Origin: Rhodocollybia butyracea
Taxonomy: Eukaryota; Basidiomycota; Agaricomycetes; Agaricales; Omphalotaceae
Reading direction: 5' to 3'
DNA: 35,959 nucleotides
NCBI GenBank assembly: GCA_015501585.1
Contig: JADNRY010000601.1
Span: 1-35,959 of the forward strand
Position 1 is the stretch's first letter; the number at the start of each line of letters is the position of its first letter. The notes beneath the pieces were generated by a model. That model saw only the letters and a program-made list of their open reading frames with translations, was not told the DNA's origin and did no database searches. Positions 21,197-31,059 of this stretch are shown here, piece by piece. The position numbers and the translations under genes are program-made.

Positions 21197-21337
21197 AGAT
21201 GTATGTGATTAACTGACAGCTTTTCATGAACTAATTACACAACTTTAGGCACCGATTTAAACTATTACATAGAGGGGACAATATAGTCTTTCTGCTGAAG
21301 TCTTCTGAAACTCTCTGACATCACCTCCCCATACCGC

Positions 21338-23970
21338 TCAGATACCGCTTGCCTCTGGCACATCCACCTTTGAGGAGTCCAAATACCACGCTCCTGCAGT
21401 CATGGTTAGAGCATTTAACTGGCGGGAAGGGAACCTTACGGTCAGCCCCGGTTTTATCAGCCATAGTGCTACCATCTCCGAGCCAAAAGAACCTGTTATT
21501 CACTTTGGGATCCAACGGTTCATAATCATAGTCCTCCCATCGCGGGTGTTCCAGCGCTCGAACGCAGTGTAGGCAGGATCCTGTCAAACCGTAAACCAGA
21601 GCACCAACTATTTTCTGGATGTTGCCCTACCTGGCCACAGAGCTACGACCCGTCCCTCCTCTTTTCCAACTTTATACCACGAGCGGCATTTTTCACCAAA
21701 TACACTCTGCAACTTCGTCAATAACAGTTCGAACAAGGTTTACTCCTACACACAATGGGAAAGAAGCTCTGTGAAAATTATTAGCTGACTCGCTCAACGC
21801 CCGTTCTTCTCTTTCTCACTTCAAGATACGCATCGAAATCATCGACGGCTTTCCTTTTCACTTCGATGCTCTTGAGCCGTTCTCTTTGCAGCTTCAGCGT
21901 AGCTTCTACGGCATAGTCCACCTGTCGTTCAATTACGATCAATAATGATCCAGCACCAACGGCGGAGTTCGCGCCCAGGGCAGAGAACCAGTTAGGAAAT
22001 CCGTCCACAGCAACGCTCAAATATGTTCGTGGATGTGGATCGAACTTGTCCTTCAAGTCAACGCCATTCCTGCCTATGAAAGGGAAAGGGAGCTTGAAAG
22101 ATGTGTCGAAACCTGTTGCACACACAATGATATCTAGATCTCTGTGTTTTCCGTCAATCGTTTCTATTCCCGTCGGCGTCACTCTTTTAATATTCTCTGG
22201 AACAAATTCAACCTTAAACAGGGGATGTAAGTGAGTGCTTCTATAAAAAAAAAAGCTCGATCAACTAACATTATCTTCGCATAGAGCCTCGAGATATCCA
22301 GGTCCCGGTGTCAGCCGTCGACAACCAACAGAAAAGTTGGGCACCACTAGATGTCAAAACCATGCATTAGAAGATGTGTGCATATGTAAAGTAGATTGAT
22401 TGACAATGGTCTGCGATCCAGGGCTTTTTGGACAATTTCTTCCTCATAATCTCTTCGAAAATCTTCCGAGCTCCTTGCTGCAGAGGATGACCGCGTAAAG
22501 TCGCAGCATGAGCTCCCTAGACAACTTCTTAGAATACTAAAAATACGTTCAAGTGGTTGCCTACGTTCAGGTCTGACTCAAGCTCCTGTCTAAACTTTCT
22601 GTAATATTCCGCGTTACTAAACTTTTCCTTGTCCTCGTCGGTGAAGGTGTCTACCTCGGAAAGGATTAGCTCCGTAATCATCTCTTTCATCTTCACGCAC
22701 AATTTTCCGCATTCTCGTTACCCTTCGCGAGCGCAACCAGGTGTTCTCGGACAAAGGTTGTGCTTACCCAAGTTTGTCCCTTTACGAAGTTGACGATCCC
22801 TTTTACCTTTGGTTGAAGAGCGGGGACAATTTGGATGGCCGAGGAACCCTGCAGATATTCAGCTATTCTGGACTGTGCAGAGCCATAGCACTTACCACGC
22901 CAATCACACCAACTCGCTTCTCACCCCAGCTCCTCACGGTATCTTCCCACTTTGTTGATGGGCCCGAAACGCCACCCTCTCCTGTTTCCCATTGTGCACT
23001 GTGTATCACTTTTCCCTGAAACGTCTCGAGACCATCGATTTCCGGCCATCGCCATCTGCTAAGGCCTCCTATCCCTGTAAAAAGCACATCGGCAGTATCC
23101 TCGATGTCCTCGAAATAGTCCTGATCAAGTGCACCTTCCGGAATGCTGCTATATTTGCCATTGGGCCGACGGATAGTCAGATGCCATTTCCCCGTGTCTT
23201 CGTTGTATTGTGCTCGGGTGAGACGATGTTGCAGCTTGATATAGGAGCCCAATTGAAACTTGTCCTTTATGGATTCGAGGTAGCTTTGGATTTCGGCGCC
23301 GGGAGAATAGAACGAGGACCAATAGGGCTAGCAGAGGGAACGGAGATGAAGACGAAGACAGTCGAGGGTGGAGTAACCTTACGTTCTCGGCAAAAGTGAG
23401 TTGATACTATCAGGTGCACTTAGAATCTTCTCGCTGACAATAATGACAGTGAGTGATGAAGACGCACGCAGTGTGAAGGGATATCACAGGCGATGCCCTA
23501 TGCCCTCAGAGCAACTGGTCAGCTGCGGGGTTCGCGTGTACGAAAATTGAAACTCGCACAGGGTATCTGTTCATGTACCTAGAAGGCCAAACGAACTCAA
23601 CTTGCGCTCCAATTCAAAATGAACTGCACACGAACCAAACTCCCCCTACGCCCGCGTTGGCTTCGTATATAGTGAGGTCTATGTTCTTGACTCGTTGAAG
23701 GAATCTGTACGGTCGATAGTTGCTCAATGAAATGAAGAACTCTGCTGCTTTGACATACCGAATCCCAGCGACGATACCTTAAGGTTTCGCGTCCTGATTT
23801 AGAACAACATCCCAGTCAATCCACTGCGGCGTACCGCTAAATCCCGCTCCGATAACGACCACCTTTATTGGACGTGGTTCGTCGATGCAAAAGTCCGGGA
23901 GTTTGTACTGGTTAGCAGGCGAGTATGTCGACTGGCCGTTCAGGCCTGTGGATCCGTTCACCGAAGGCAT
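21338..23970 (-). CDS. FAD-dependent flavin monooxygenase, FMO/Baeyer-Villiger type
   Basis: Class B flavoprotein monooxygenases use FAD and NADPH to oxygenate small molecules, often in secondary metabolism or detoxification. From ATG 23970 the spliced protein shows the FAD site VVVIGAGFSG, VGGVWYMNRYPGIACDIPSH, and the fingerprint FQGKVIHSAQW (FxGxxxHxxxW, closer to Baeyer-Villiger enzymes than to plain FMOs). The NADPH site is GVIGVGSSAIQI, followed by VGCRRLTPGPGYLEAL and the ATGFDTSF motif. The end is EKCRSWYKVGKEEGRVVALWPG, then AWYLDSSKVDV, stopping at TGA 21340-21338. The 5' part is cut into very small exons, including two of 19 nt (one at 23777-23759), one of about 30 nt and one of 24 nt. 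No frame break was needed. Roughly 600-650 residues. It is the first of three minus-strand genes with the GPI and Kex2-repeat proteins. Substrate unknown. Confidence 0.88.
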
Positions 23971-24353
23971 AGAATTCAACTAGAGCTAAAATAGAGCAGG
24001 ATAAAGCTAGGAGGGGGGCTAAAGCTTCAGCAAGGGCTATTTATTGAACCTTAGATCCTCTGTTTGCTGATGAATTTCGTCTTGAGAGGAACTATCCTAT
24101 AAAGGGCTACCTAGTACTCGTAGAACCGCGGAATAATACTGGAATGATGCGAATGATGCACTCGTGGTTCGCTCGTGGTCAGGCGAATGCGTTTTGAATA
24201 GGCAAGATGAGACAGGATTCACGCGAGATATCGTGCTGTTAACGTTGCAACAATATATTTCCTTCAAAGTATCTACTACATCCTCTGATTCACTCACTTA
24301 CAGCTGTATCGCAGAAATCGCCCAACCCAAACCAAGATAACGGTCCAACAAGT

Positions 24354-25012
24354 CTATAGAACAATAAAAGCACCGAGCACCGCTCCACCTAGAACAGCTA
24401 CAAGGCCGAACATTGTATTGGTAGATCGAACGTGAACAGTCGAAGCACCATTTTTATGGGATGTAGTGGGCTTGGGAGTAGAGCTGCTGGTGCTGGTACT
24501 AGCTGAGCTAGATGGTGGGGAAGTAACAGAAGTTACGAATCCGCTCGTGGGGGAGGGGACGCTTGCCGAGGAAGCACCACCTGCAGCGGCACTTGTGCTT
24601 GACGTAGTGGATGGAGGCGTAATCGTAGGTTCAACTGTCGTATGTCCAGTCAAGCTCTTAGTGGCACCTTGTCCGGAAGAAGCTTGCGTGGCTGCAAGTC
24701 CATCTGAGCTGGAGACCAAGTCTTTGTTACATGTCAGTATGTTATCAACAAACACAAACAAAAGAAAGAAACATACTCGCAGCACCAGAGGGAAGAGGAA
24801 CTGCCGTTCCAAAAGCAGACGCGATTGCGCTGGAGGCTACATTGATGAGAGACGCTGCCTCTTCACCAAAAGCTGGAACCGTTCGATTAGAATGGATGGA
24901 TTTTTTTTTTCGCCAAAGCAAACTCACTATCACGGTTTTTAAGAGGCCGGGTACCGTTAACCACAAGAGTAGCAGAGGCGAAGAACAAGGCGATGATATT
25001 TCGGCGAACCAT
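24354..25012 (-). CDS. Small secreted Ser/Thr-rich protein with GPI-type C-terminus
   Basis: Three exons: 25012-24928, 24872-24777 and 24721-24354 (introns of 55 nt each), fully in frame, 182 residues. The N-terminus MVRRNIIALFFASATLVVNG is a signal peptide. The middle is Ser/Thr/Ala/Pro-rich (TITPPSTTSSTSAAAGG, SASTSTSSSTPKPTT), typical of O-mannosylated wall proteins. The last 20 residues (MFGLVAVLGGAVLGAFIVL) are a hydrophobic tail after a small-residue region, as in GPI-anchor signals. No catalytic domain. A likely cell-wall or surface protein of unknown role. TATAAAAG lies about 112 bases upstream of the ATG. Confidence 0.85.
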
Positions 25013-25123
25013 AGTAGTGAGGAATAGCAAGAGTCGAGAAGTATTAGAGACTAAACGAAATCAATTCGTATGTGGGGATAGTTGCGGCCTGCGCTAAGGG
25101 ATGCGTAACGAAAGCTGGAGGCT

Positions 25124-25131
25124 CTTTTATA
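25124..25131 (-). promoter_or_regulatory. TATA box of the GPI-type protein gene
   Basis: TATAAAAG on the minus strand, about 112 bases before the ATG at 25012. The neighbouring Kex2-repeat gene has a TATA element at almost the same distance. Confidence 0.6.
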
Positions 25132-25397
25132 AACATTCACAACTGTACAGGTACAGCCTTGGGGCATAGCCGAAGCATGATTAATGATTGATAACATGTT
25201 GGGTTCTCTGAACTCGACAAGATTATCGTTTCAGAGTATACCCAAATCAGGATCAGTCAAAGCAAGGCTTACCAGACGACTGTATTCATGAGTAAACATT
25301 TGACATTATCCTTCCAGTAAGTAGCGATATCGTAGTCATGGGTATATAAATGGAAGAAGAGGAATAAGCGATCGGTATAAGGTATCAAGTCATCGAA

Positions 25398-26940
25398 TCA
25401 AGTAGAAGTAGGCGCGGCGGTTTCTGTTACAGTGCTCGTAATGGTAGTGGTAGCGGCCTGTGAAGCGGACGGGGGAACAGGAGTACCGGCGTGAGGTGCA
25501 GGAGGGCTCGGGGGAGAAACGGCAACAGGAACGGCAGGAGGAGCAGGAACGCCTCGACGAACTGGAAGCTGGATGGGAGCGGCACCTTCCACTGCTCCTT
25601 TCGCGTCTGTGGCAGGAGCCGGAGCAGCACCTTCGACGGTATGTGCCTTGTCGCCAACGACACCTTCTGCGCCAGTGGCTGGAGCTGGAGCATCACCTTC
25701 GACTGTTTGTGCCTTGCCACCAACGACTCCTTTCGCGCCATTGACTGGGGCCGGAGCAGCACCTTCGACTGTTTGCGCTTTATTGCCAGCAGCGGCTGGA
25801 ACAGTCGTTGGATTGACTGGAGGGGAAGGCGGCGCTGGAGGGGCAGAAGGGACGCTTCTCCTCGCACGATGACTGCGACGAACCGGAAGCTGGATGGGAG
25901 AGGCACCTTCCGCTGCTCCTTTCACGCCTGTGACAGGAGGTGGAGCAGCACCTTCGACGGTTTGTGCCTTGTTACCAGCGACTCCCTTCGCGCCAGTGGC
26001 TGGGGCCGGAGCAGCACCTTCGACTGTTTGCGCTTTATTTCCAACAGCGTCTGGGAGAGAATCTGCGGGAGCAGGAGGAGAAGGCGGCGCGGGAGGGGCA
26101 GAAGGGACGCTTCGCCTCGCACGATGACTGCGACGAACTGGAGGCTTGATGGGAGCATCACCTTCTACTGTTCCCTTCGCGGCCGTGACTGGCGATGTGA
26201 CCGGATCAACAGGCAAGTCACCTTGAACGGTTCCTACTGTGCCAGTAGCCTTGCTGGGAACGGTTCCAGCGACATCAGGAATACTGTCGACAGTACCAGG
26301 AACAGTCCCAGCGACTCCAGACGCTGCACCTGGGACTAGGGGTGAGATATCACGGCGAGATGGTGTGTCGGTGGATGAAGGCGAAGGTGTGGAAGCACTT
26401 GACGAGGAAGACGCACTGGGAGAAGCGGAAGACTCGGGAACAGACCAGGCAGCGGGCTGGTTGTTGGAATCAGAAGCGTCGACGCTCTGGGACGTGTCTA
26501 CACTCTGAGCATCGAAGGACTTAGTACCGACAATGCTGAGGCACGATGGCAGGAGAGGCCCAACTATCGGCAAAAAAGGCTCTACGATTGGCCCTAGGAG
26601 TGGCAATAAAGGCTTTACGAGTGGCAATATTGGATCTTTACAAAGCACCTCGAAAGGGGATCCTCGCTTGACAACGTCGTCTAGATGTTGTTTATTATTA
26701 GGCGAGGCGAAAAAAAAGTAACATACCTTCGGAGCGTGCATCAAGGGCACTATCAGCTTCAGAGCGAGGAACAGAGACGGAACCGCGTCTGGCGGCCACG
26801 AAGTTATTATTCGGATGACTGACACCAGATTGGGCCTGGGCGGGATCGCCAGTAGGAGCAGCGAGGGTTGACAACATCGATGACGACGTTGAGATGGCAA
26901 GAGTAGCAAGGACGAGCGAGGAGCTGGATGGAAGTATCAT
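25398..26940 (-). CDS. Secreted Kex2-type repeat protein (Pro/Ala/Val-rich)
   Basis: Two exons (26940-26727 and 26680-25398, intron 46 nt), in frame, 498 residues. The signal peptide is MILPSSSSLVLATLAISTSS followed by an Ala-rich cut region. Dibasic sites suited to Kex2 occur at AARRGSV, VVKRGSP, PSRRDIS and three times as PVRR. Two repeats begin PVRRSHRARRSVPSAPPAPP; the third is PVRRGVPAPP. Between them a shorter unit, GNKAQTVEGAAPAPATGAKG and variants, recurs five times. A Pro/Leu-rich segment (PILPLVKPLLPLLGPIVEPF) follows the first dibasic site. Proteins of this design are cut in the Golgi into several peptides, such as fungal repellents or ribosomally made peptide precursors. The peptide function here is unknown. 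Repeat bias opens a 282-codon frame on the other strand, which is a shadow. Confidence 0.82.
25560..26150 (-). repeat. Nested tandem repeats inside the Kex2-type gene
   Basis: At the DNA level a long unit (Kex2 site + Pro-rich peptide + TVEGAAP spacers) is present about two and a half times. Within it, a roughly 57-base subunit coding for KAQTVEGAAPAPATGAKGV-like peptide occurs five times. Units differ by scattered substitutions while the dibasic codons stay. Confidence 0.8.
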
Positions 26941-27818
26941 TATTGTTTGTCGTGAAAATAAAAGTGATTGTAAGATTAGAAGTGTGATATGTGTAGTACT
27001 AGTAGATGGTGAGGGTAGAAGTGAAAGAAGCGTTATACGACCGGCCTTGAATTTATAGTCGAAAAAGACGCGCCAAACAACGCGTTAGCCAAACAACTTC
27101 TGCGAGACGTGACGTCAATCGAGTTCATTCCAATGGCCTTACAAACAAACAAAGCCAAAATCTCTACATTCCTCTTCTATGGTCCATTTCCCAAGATTCT
27201 TCACCTCCAAATCTTCTCCGTGTGTCTCCACCTCTGGCGCTTAGAACAGCGTATTCCCAAACGCTTGACGCAGTCTGGCGCACTGAGGTGCCTAAACATG
27301 ACGACAGGAGGCACCAAAACAGTCCTGCAAGTCTGCTCACAAATCGATTAGCTGTTAAACAGCACATTCATCAAGGAATCTTACACCAAACCCACGAAAA
27401 TGACCAGGACAAGCATTAAGGACCGCAAATCGTTGTCGTCGTTCATAAAGATTTGGCGCTTCAAATATGTATGTAAGCCATTTCAAGCGCGCTCACGTCC
27501 ATGCAATCCAAGGTCGCTACAATACAATTGAGCTTCAAGAATCAGAATGACAAAAGTAATTGAAACTGGTCCCTGCAAAATCTCACAGTCGTTATTTTTA
27601 AACAGGCTTGGCCACTGCTTGGCCTCTCTCTTTAAGTTTTCTTCAACGCCTCTCTCGGACGCCAAGTTCGAGGTTTTTCATCCAATCTAATCTCGCACCG
27701 AGCTATTGGCTGGCCAGATTAAGTTGATCAGATTGCCTGATTCATTTCTATTCCATTGTTCTGGGATTTCCCTCCCTCCCTGCCGCACTCGCAGCTCTTC
27801 GACTCTTCTAAAGACACT
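26941..27818. other. Shared upstream region of two divergent genes
   Basis: About 880 bases between the Kex2-type gene (minus) and the CDF gene (plus). Short open frames near 27109-27419 have no domain and no start context. Apart from the TATA element noted separately I see no clear feature. Confidence 0.45.
27051..27057 (-). promoter_or_regulatory. TATA box of the Kex2-type repeat gene
   Basis: TATAAAT on the minus strand, about 111 bases before the ATG at 26940. A strong TATA fits a highly expressed secretory gene. Confidence 0.55.
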
Positions 27819-29747
27819 ATGTTCATCGAGCGCGAGGTACCGGTTCCAACGCTTTTGGCTATTCCAGTGAGCTTTCTTCACCGCTACCTACTTGCTTTGC
27901 TCAAAAAAAGACCACTTGACGCCCACGATCTAGTCCGACACAGTGGTACTTGATGATAGCACCAAAATTGAGGATACTGCAGAGTCCGCCACCGTCTTAC
28001 CATTAGATCCATTTCACCTTCGTGATGCTATTCAATCGGAGAAGCAGCTACAGGGGCTACGCATGCGCAGAAATGGGAAGAAGCTCCAAAAATACCATAG
28101 TAGGCAAAATGATGTGTGTTCTTACTAGATTTAACACTATCCCTCTGTTTAATATCCACCGCTGTAGTTGATTATATCTCTGTTAAAACCTATGGAGGAA
28201 CATTCTAGTGAGGCAAAGGATGAGGAGGACGCAGTCCGGTTACCAGTGCGTACTTTGTTCTTACCTTCATTTCTTATTCTAATCCTATTATCAGGTTAAA
28301 ATCGCTGTGTGGGCTAGTTTAATCGCCAACCTGAGTCTATGCGTGCTTCAAAGTCTGTTTTCATCTTTAATCTCCGTGTCAACCAATTGATACCCTCTAG
28401 TGTATGCCGCAATATCATCTTTATCTCTCAGTCTCTTTGCAACAGGCGTTGACTCTGTTTTCGATATCGGCAGCAATGTAATGCTACTATACCTACATAA
28501 AAAGGCAGAATCAATGGATACAGACAAGTGGCCAGTAGGGGGAGCGAGACTAGGAACTATCGGAAATATCGTGTACGGTGCGACTGTTCTTGCCTCCAGC
28601 CCTACGTACTACTCATGCGTCTACATACAGGATTCCTGTATGTATCCTTTCTCCTTCTGCGATTCGAGCTTGGCAGCCTACCGTTCCAGATAGAATGAGC
28701 TCCGTCAATCTCGTTATCATCGTCGAGTCTATACGAGATCTCATCACACACTCTGGTGGAATCATGAAGAGCTTTCATTTGCCCTCGATTATCGCTGTGG
28801 CTTCGGCACTGTGTAGGACGAACTCCACTCTCCGAAACCATTTACTCAACAGTCCCCTTGATTGTAGTCGTCAAAATTTTATTATTCTTTTATTGTCTTT
28901 CCCTCCGCAAAAACTCCAGTCAAGTACGGGTGCTATGGGAGGACCATCGAAACGATTTGTTCATTAATGCTTTCGGTAAGTTTACTTTATGCGGAGTTAA
29001 CATCGACCCTCAATATTTTCGATAGGCATACTGATGTCGACAGGTGGAAGTAAACTAAGATGGTGTACGTACCTGATTTCTGCATATACTTAACCCCGCT
29101 CTCACTCTCTTTTATTCAGTCTTGGATCCAATGGGAGGTTTTATAGTTAGTAATTCTCTGTCATCTGTCTTCCTCGCGTCAAATTAACAGGTACCTCACT
29201 ACAGATCGCTTCCGGAGTCACCTTGGCATGGGGAAAGACTATGTATGACGAATTCGGACTACTGGCCGGAAAATCAGCGCCAGATAGTTTGTTACAACTC
29301 TTGACTTACAAGACTCTAACATTCCACGAAGACATCGAAGCAGTCGATACAGTACGGGCTTACCATGTGAGAATCTCTTCTACTCTATGCACTTAACGGT
29401 GGTTCTCACATCTCCCTTCCTGTCGCCGGTGGTGTCTAGAGTGGACCAGTAAGAGTTCTTCTAATGGTTACCGAACAAGGGAAATTGACACATGCTTCCT
29501 TCATGAACTTCTTTCCGAACCTAGGAGTATTTTGTGGAGGTTGACATTGTCATGGATCGCGAGACTCCGCTGTGGCAGGCCCACGATATAAGCGAACGCT
29601 TGCAGGAGAAGATCGAGGGTTGAGGGACGTGGAGAGAGCGTTCGTTCACGTCGATTATGAAAGTACTCATTATCCTGTGCGTTCCCCCCCTCCTTTTCTT
29701 ACTCTTTTCTGAATATTTTCCCCACACAGGAACATCGAAAGTCGTAG
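27819..29747 (+). CDS. CDF-family metal (Mn-type) transporter
   Basis: Cation diffusion facilitators export divalent metal from the cytosol in exchange for protons. Fourteen exons join with correct phases: 27819-27866, 27934-28113, 28168-28245, 28295-28352, 28401-28577, 28631-28637 (7 nt), 28694-28812, 28868-28975, 29026-29064, 29120-29145, 29205-29366, 29440-29448 (9 nt), 29525-29676, 29730-29747. The protein has a cytosolic N-terminus (KLQKYHSRQND) and TM helices. DSVFD in TM2 and DHRND in TM5 are both DxxxD, the pattern of the manganese CDF group. KWPVGGARLGTIGNIVYGF is also conserved, and the C-terminal domain reads TVRAYHSGPEYFVEVDIVMD. Exon 13 has one break: GAG GGT TGA at 29615-29623 should read on as GLRDVERAFVHVDYES, so one G seems lost near 29617-29619. 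About 393 residues if corrected. The family is firm; the metal is inferred. Confidence 0.85.
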
Positions 29748-31059
29748 CAGTTCCCGAAAACTACTAATCATATGTATCCTATTTGACTGTGCATACCTCA
29801 CGCGAATGCTCGTACGACCGATTGTATTATCTACCATCCATTCATTCGTACTCTTCTTTCTTTGCATCACTATCTTTTCTTTGCAATTACTATCTTTTCT
29901 TTGGCATTTCTCAGGTTCTTCACCTTTGGTCGGACGACGCCACGGTGTTTTCTACTTAGGGCGATATTTGTACTTGAGAAGAGTAAGTAGTTCAATTCCA
30001 TTGTATATCTATGCTGATGCATTCCCTGTAAAATCATCCACTATACACGTATGGATGTACCCTTACTTAGCATACATTAGAGTTTTACGTCCGAATACAC
30101 GAATGTCTGTGTTCCCGGTATGACATTGATGAGATTTGAGAACAACTCCGCGGTCAAGCCTTATACTTAGATGCAATCTCAGGACTCCTCAAGGTTGTTC
30201 CTAGTCCCAGTTCTGGCCACCCCCCGATACTCTGGAACGTAGGGTTTATTTTTCTAGGAGAAACGTTGACCCTTGACAGAAAGAACACTTCTAACCAGCA
30301 TCTAAATGCATATTTGGACCCAAAGCAGCCGCGATTGGGATGACTTTTAAAAATCAAAAATCGCAATTGAAAGATTGACATGTCACGATCAGCTCTCCGG
30401 GTCCTCTTATCAGGCAAACCCGGCTTGTGCTGCTACTTGAGAAGAAGTTTTTTCGTGTCTTTGCCAACTAGAAGTTCCTTTGTTTCCAAGGTGATTTTTG
30501 GCAGAGATAATTATCTCGATAAAATTACATGGCAGTCCTGTAGTTAAATACGCTGCCAGTGATACTACTGCTTTACAATCTGGCCGCGATCCATGGGTGC
30601 CTTGTCTCTCTTCTCTCTTGTCAATCGCAACTTCTTTACAGAGACCGCTCCATTGCTCTCGAAATGTACGTGCGAAGATGGGCAGCTATTTGCTACCTAG
30701 TGAGCGTAGCTGTTGGTTGAGGTTATTTCTGACGCTAGAGCGAGAAGAGAATTTGGGGAAATCTTACATCATCTGGGATGGATAATTTCACTGTGATTAC
30801 CGTCAAAAAATTCCGACCGTCGCAGTTTGCAATGTCCTACCCTGCAGATTAGGCTTAGCAGATGGGATATCTAGGATGCCCCACTGGAGTGGCATTTTAA
30901 TTCTCTACAGGGCTAAATGCTTTTTGTGATCCCTAAACACTCGAATCGAATATAAGACGCTTTGGCGCTTATGTAATGGCGCCTCGAAACACGTGCAATA
31001 CGGTTCCTTCTCCTCAGCCCATCCGGTATATTTTGGTGCTCATTGACATGCTTGTATAG
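29748..31059. other. Intergenic region, no gene seen
   Basis: About 1.3 kb. It includes an imperfect repeat of ACTATCTTTTCTTTGCA near 29868-29900 and a CACGTG at 30990-30995, about 65 bases before the Myb-C2H2 start. Open frames at 29806-30123 (plus) and 30154-30417 (minus) lack domain or codon evidence. Confidence 0.45.

Noticed and set aside
25491..26339. 282-codon open frame on the plus strand opposite the Kex2-type gene
   Set aside because: It comes from the repeat codon bias. The minus strand has a signal peptide, a spliced start, a TATA box and dibasic-site repeats; the plus frame is Ser/Arg/Trp-rich with no start context.
29617..29632. A 16-base GT..AG intron in CDF exon 13 (GTTGAGGGACGTGGAG)
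   Set aside because: Far too short to splice, and it would remove the conserved LRDVE residues; a lost G explains the break.
29806..30123. 105-codon ORF downstream of CDF
   Set aside because: Lies in the 3' flank, is Phe/Tyr/Leu-rich without a domain, and has no promoter.
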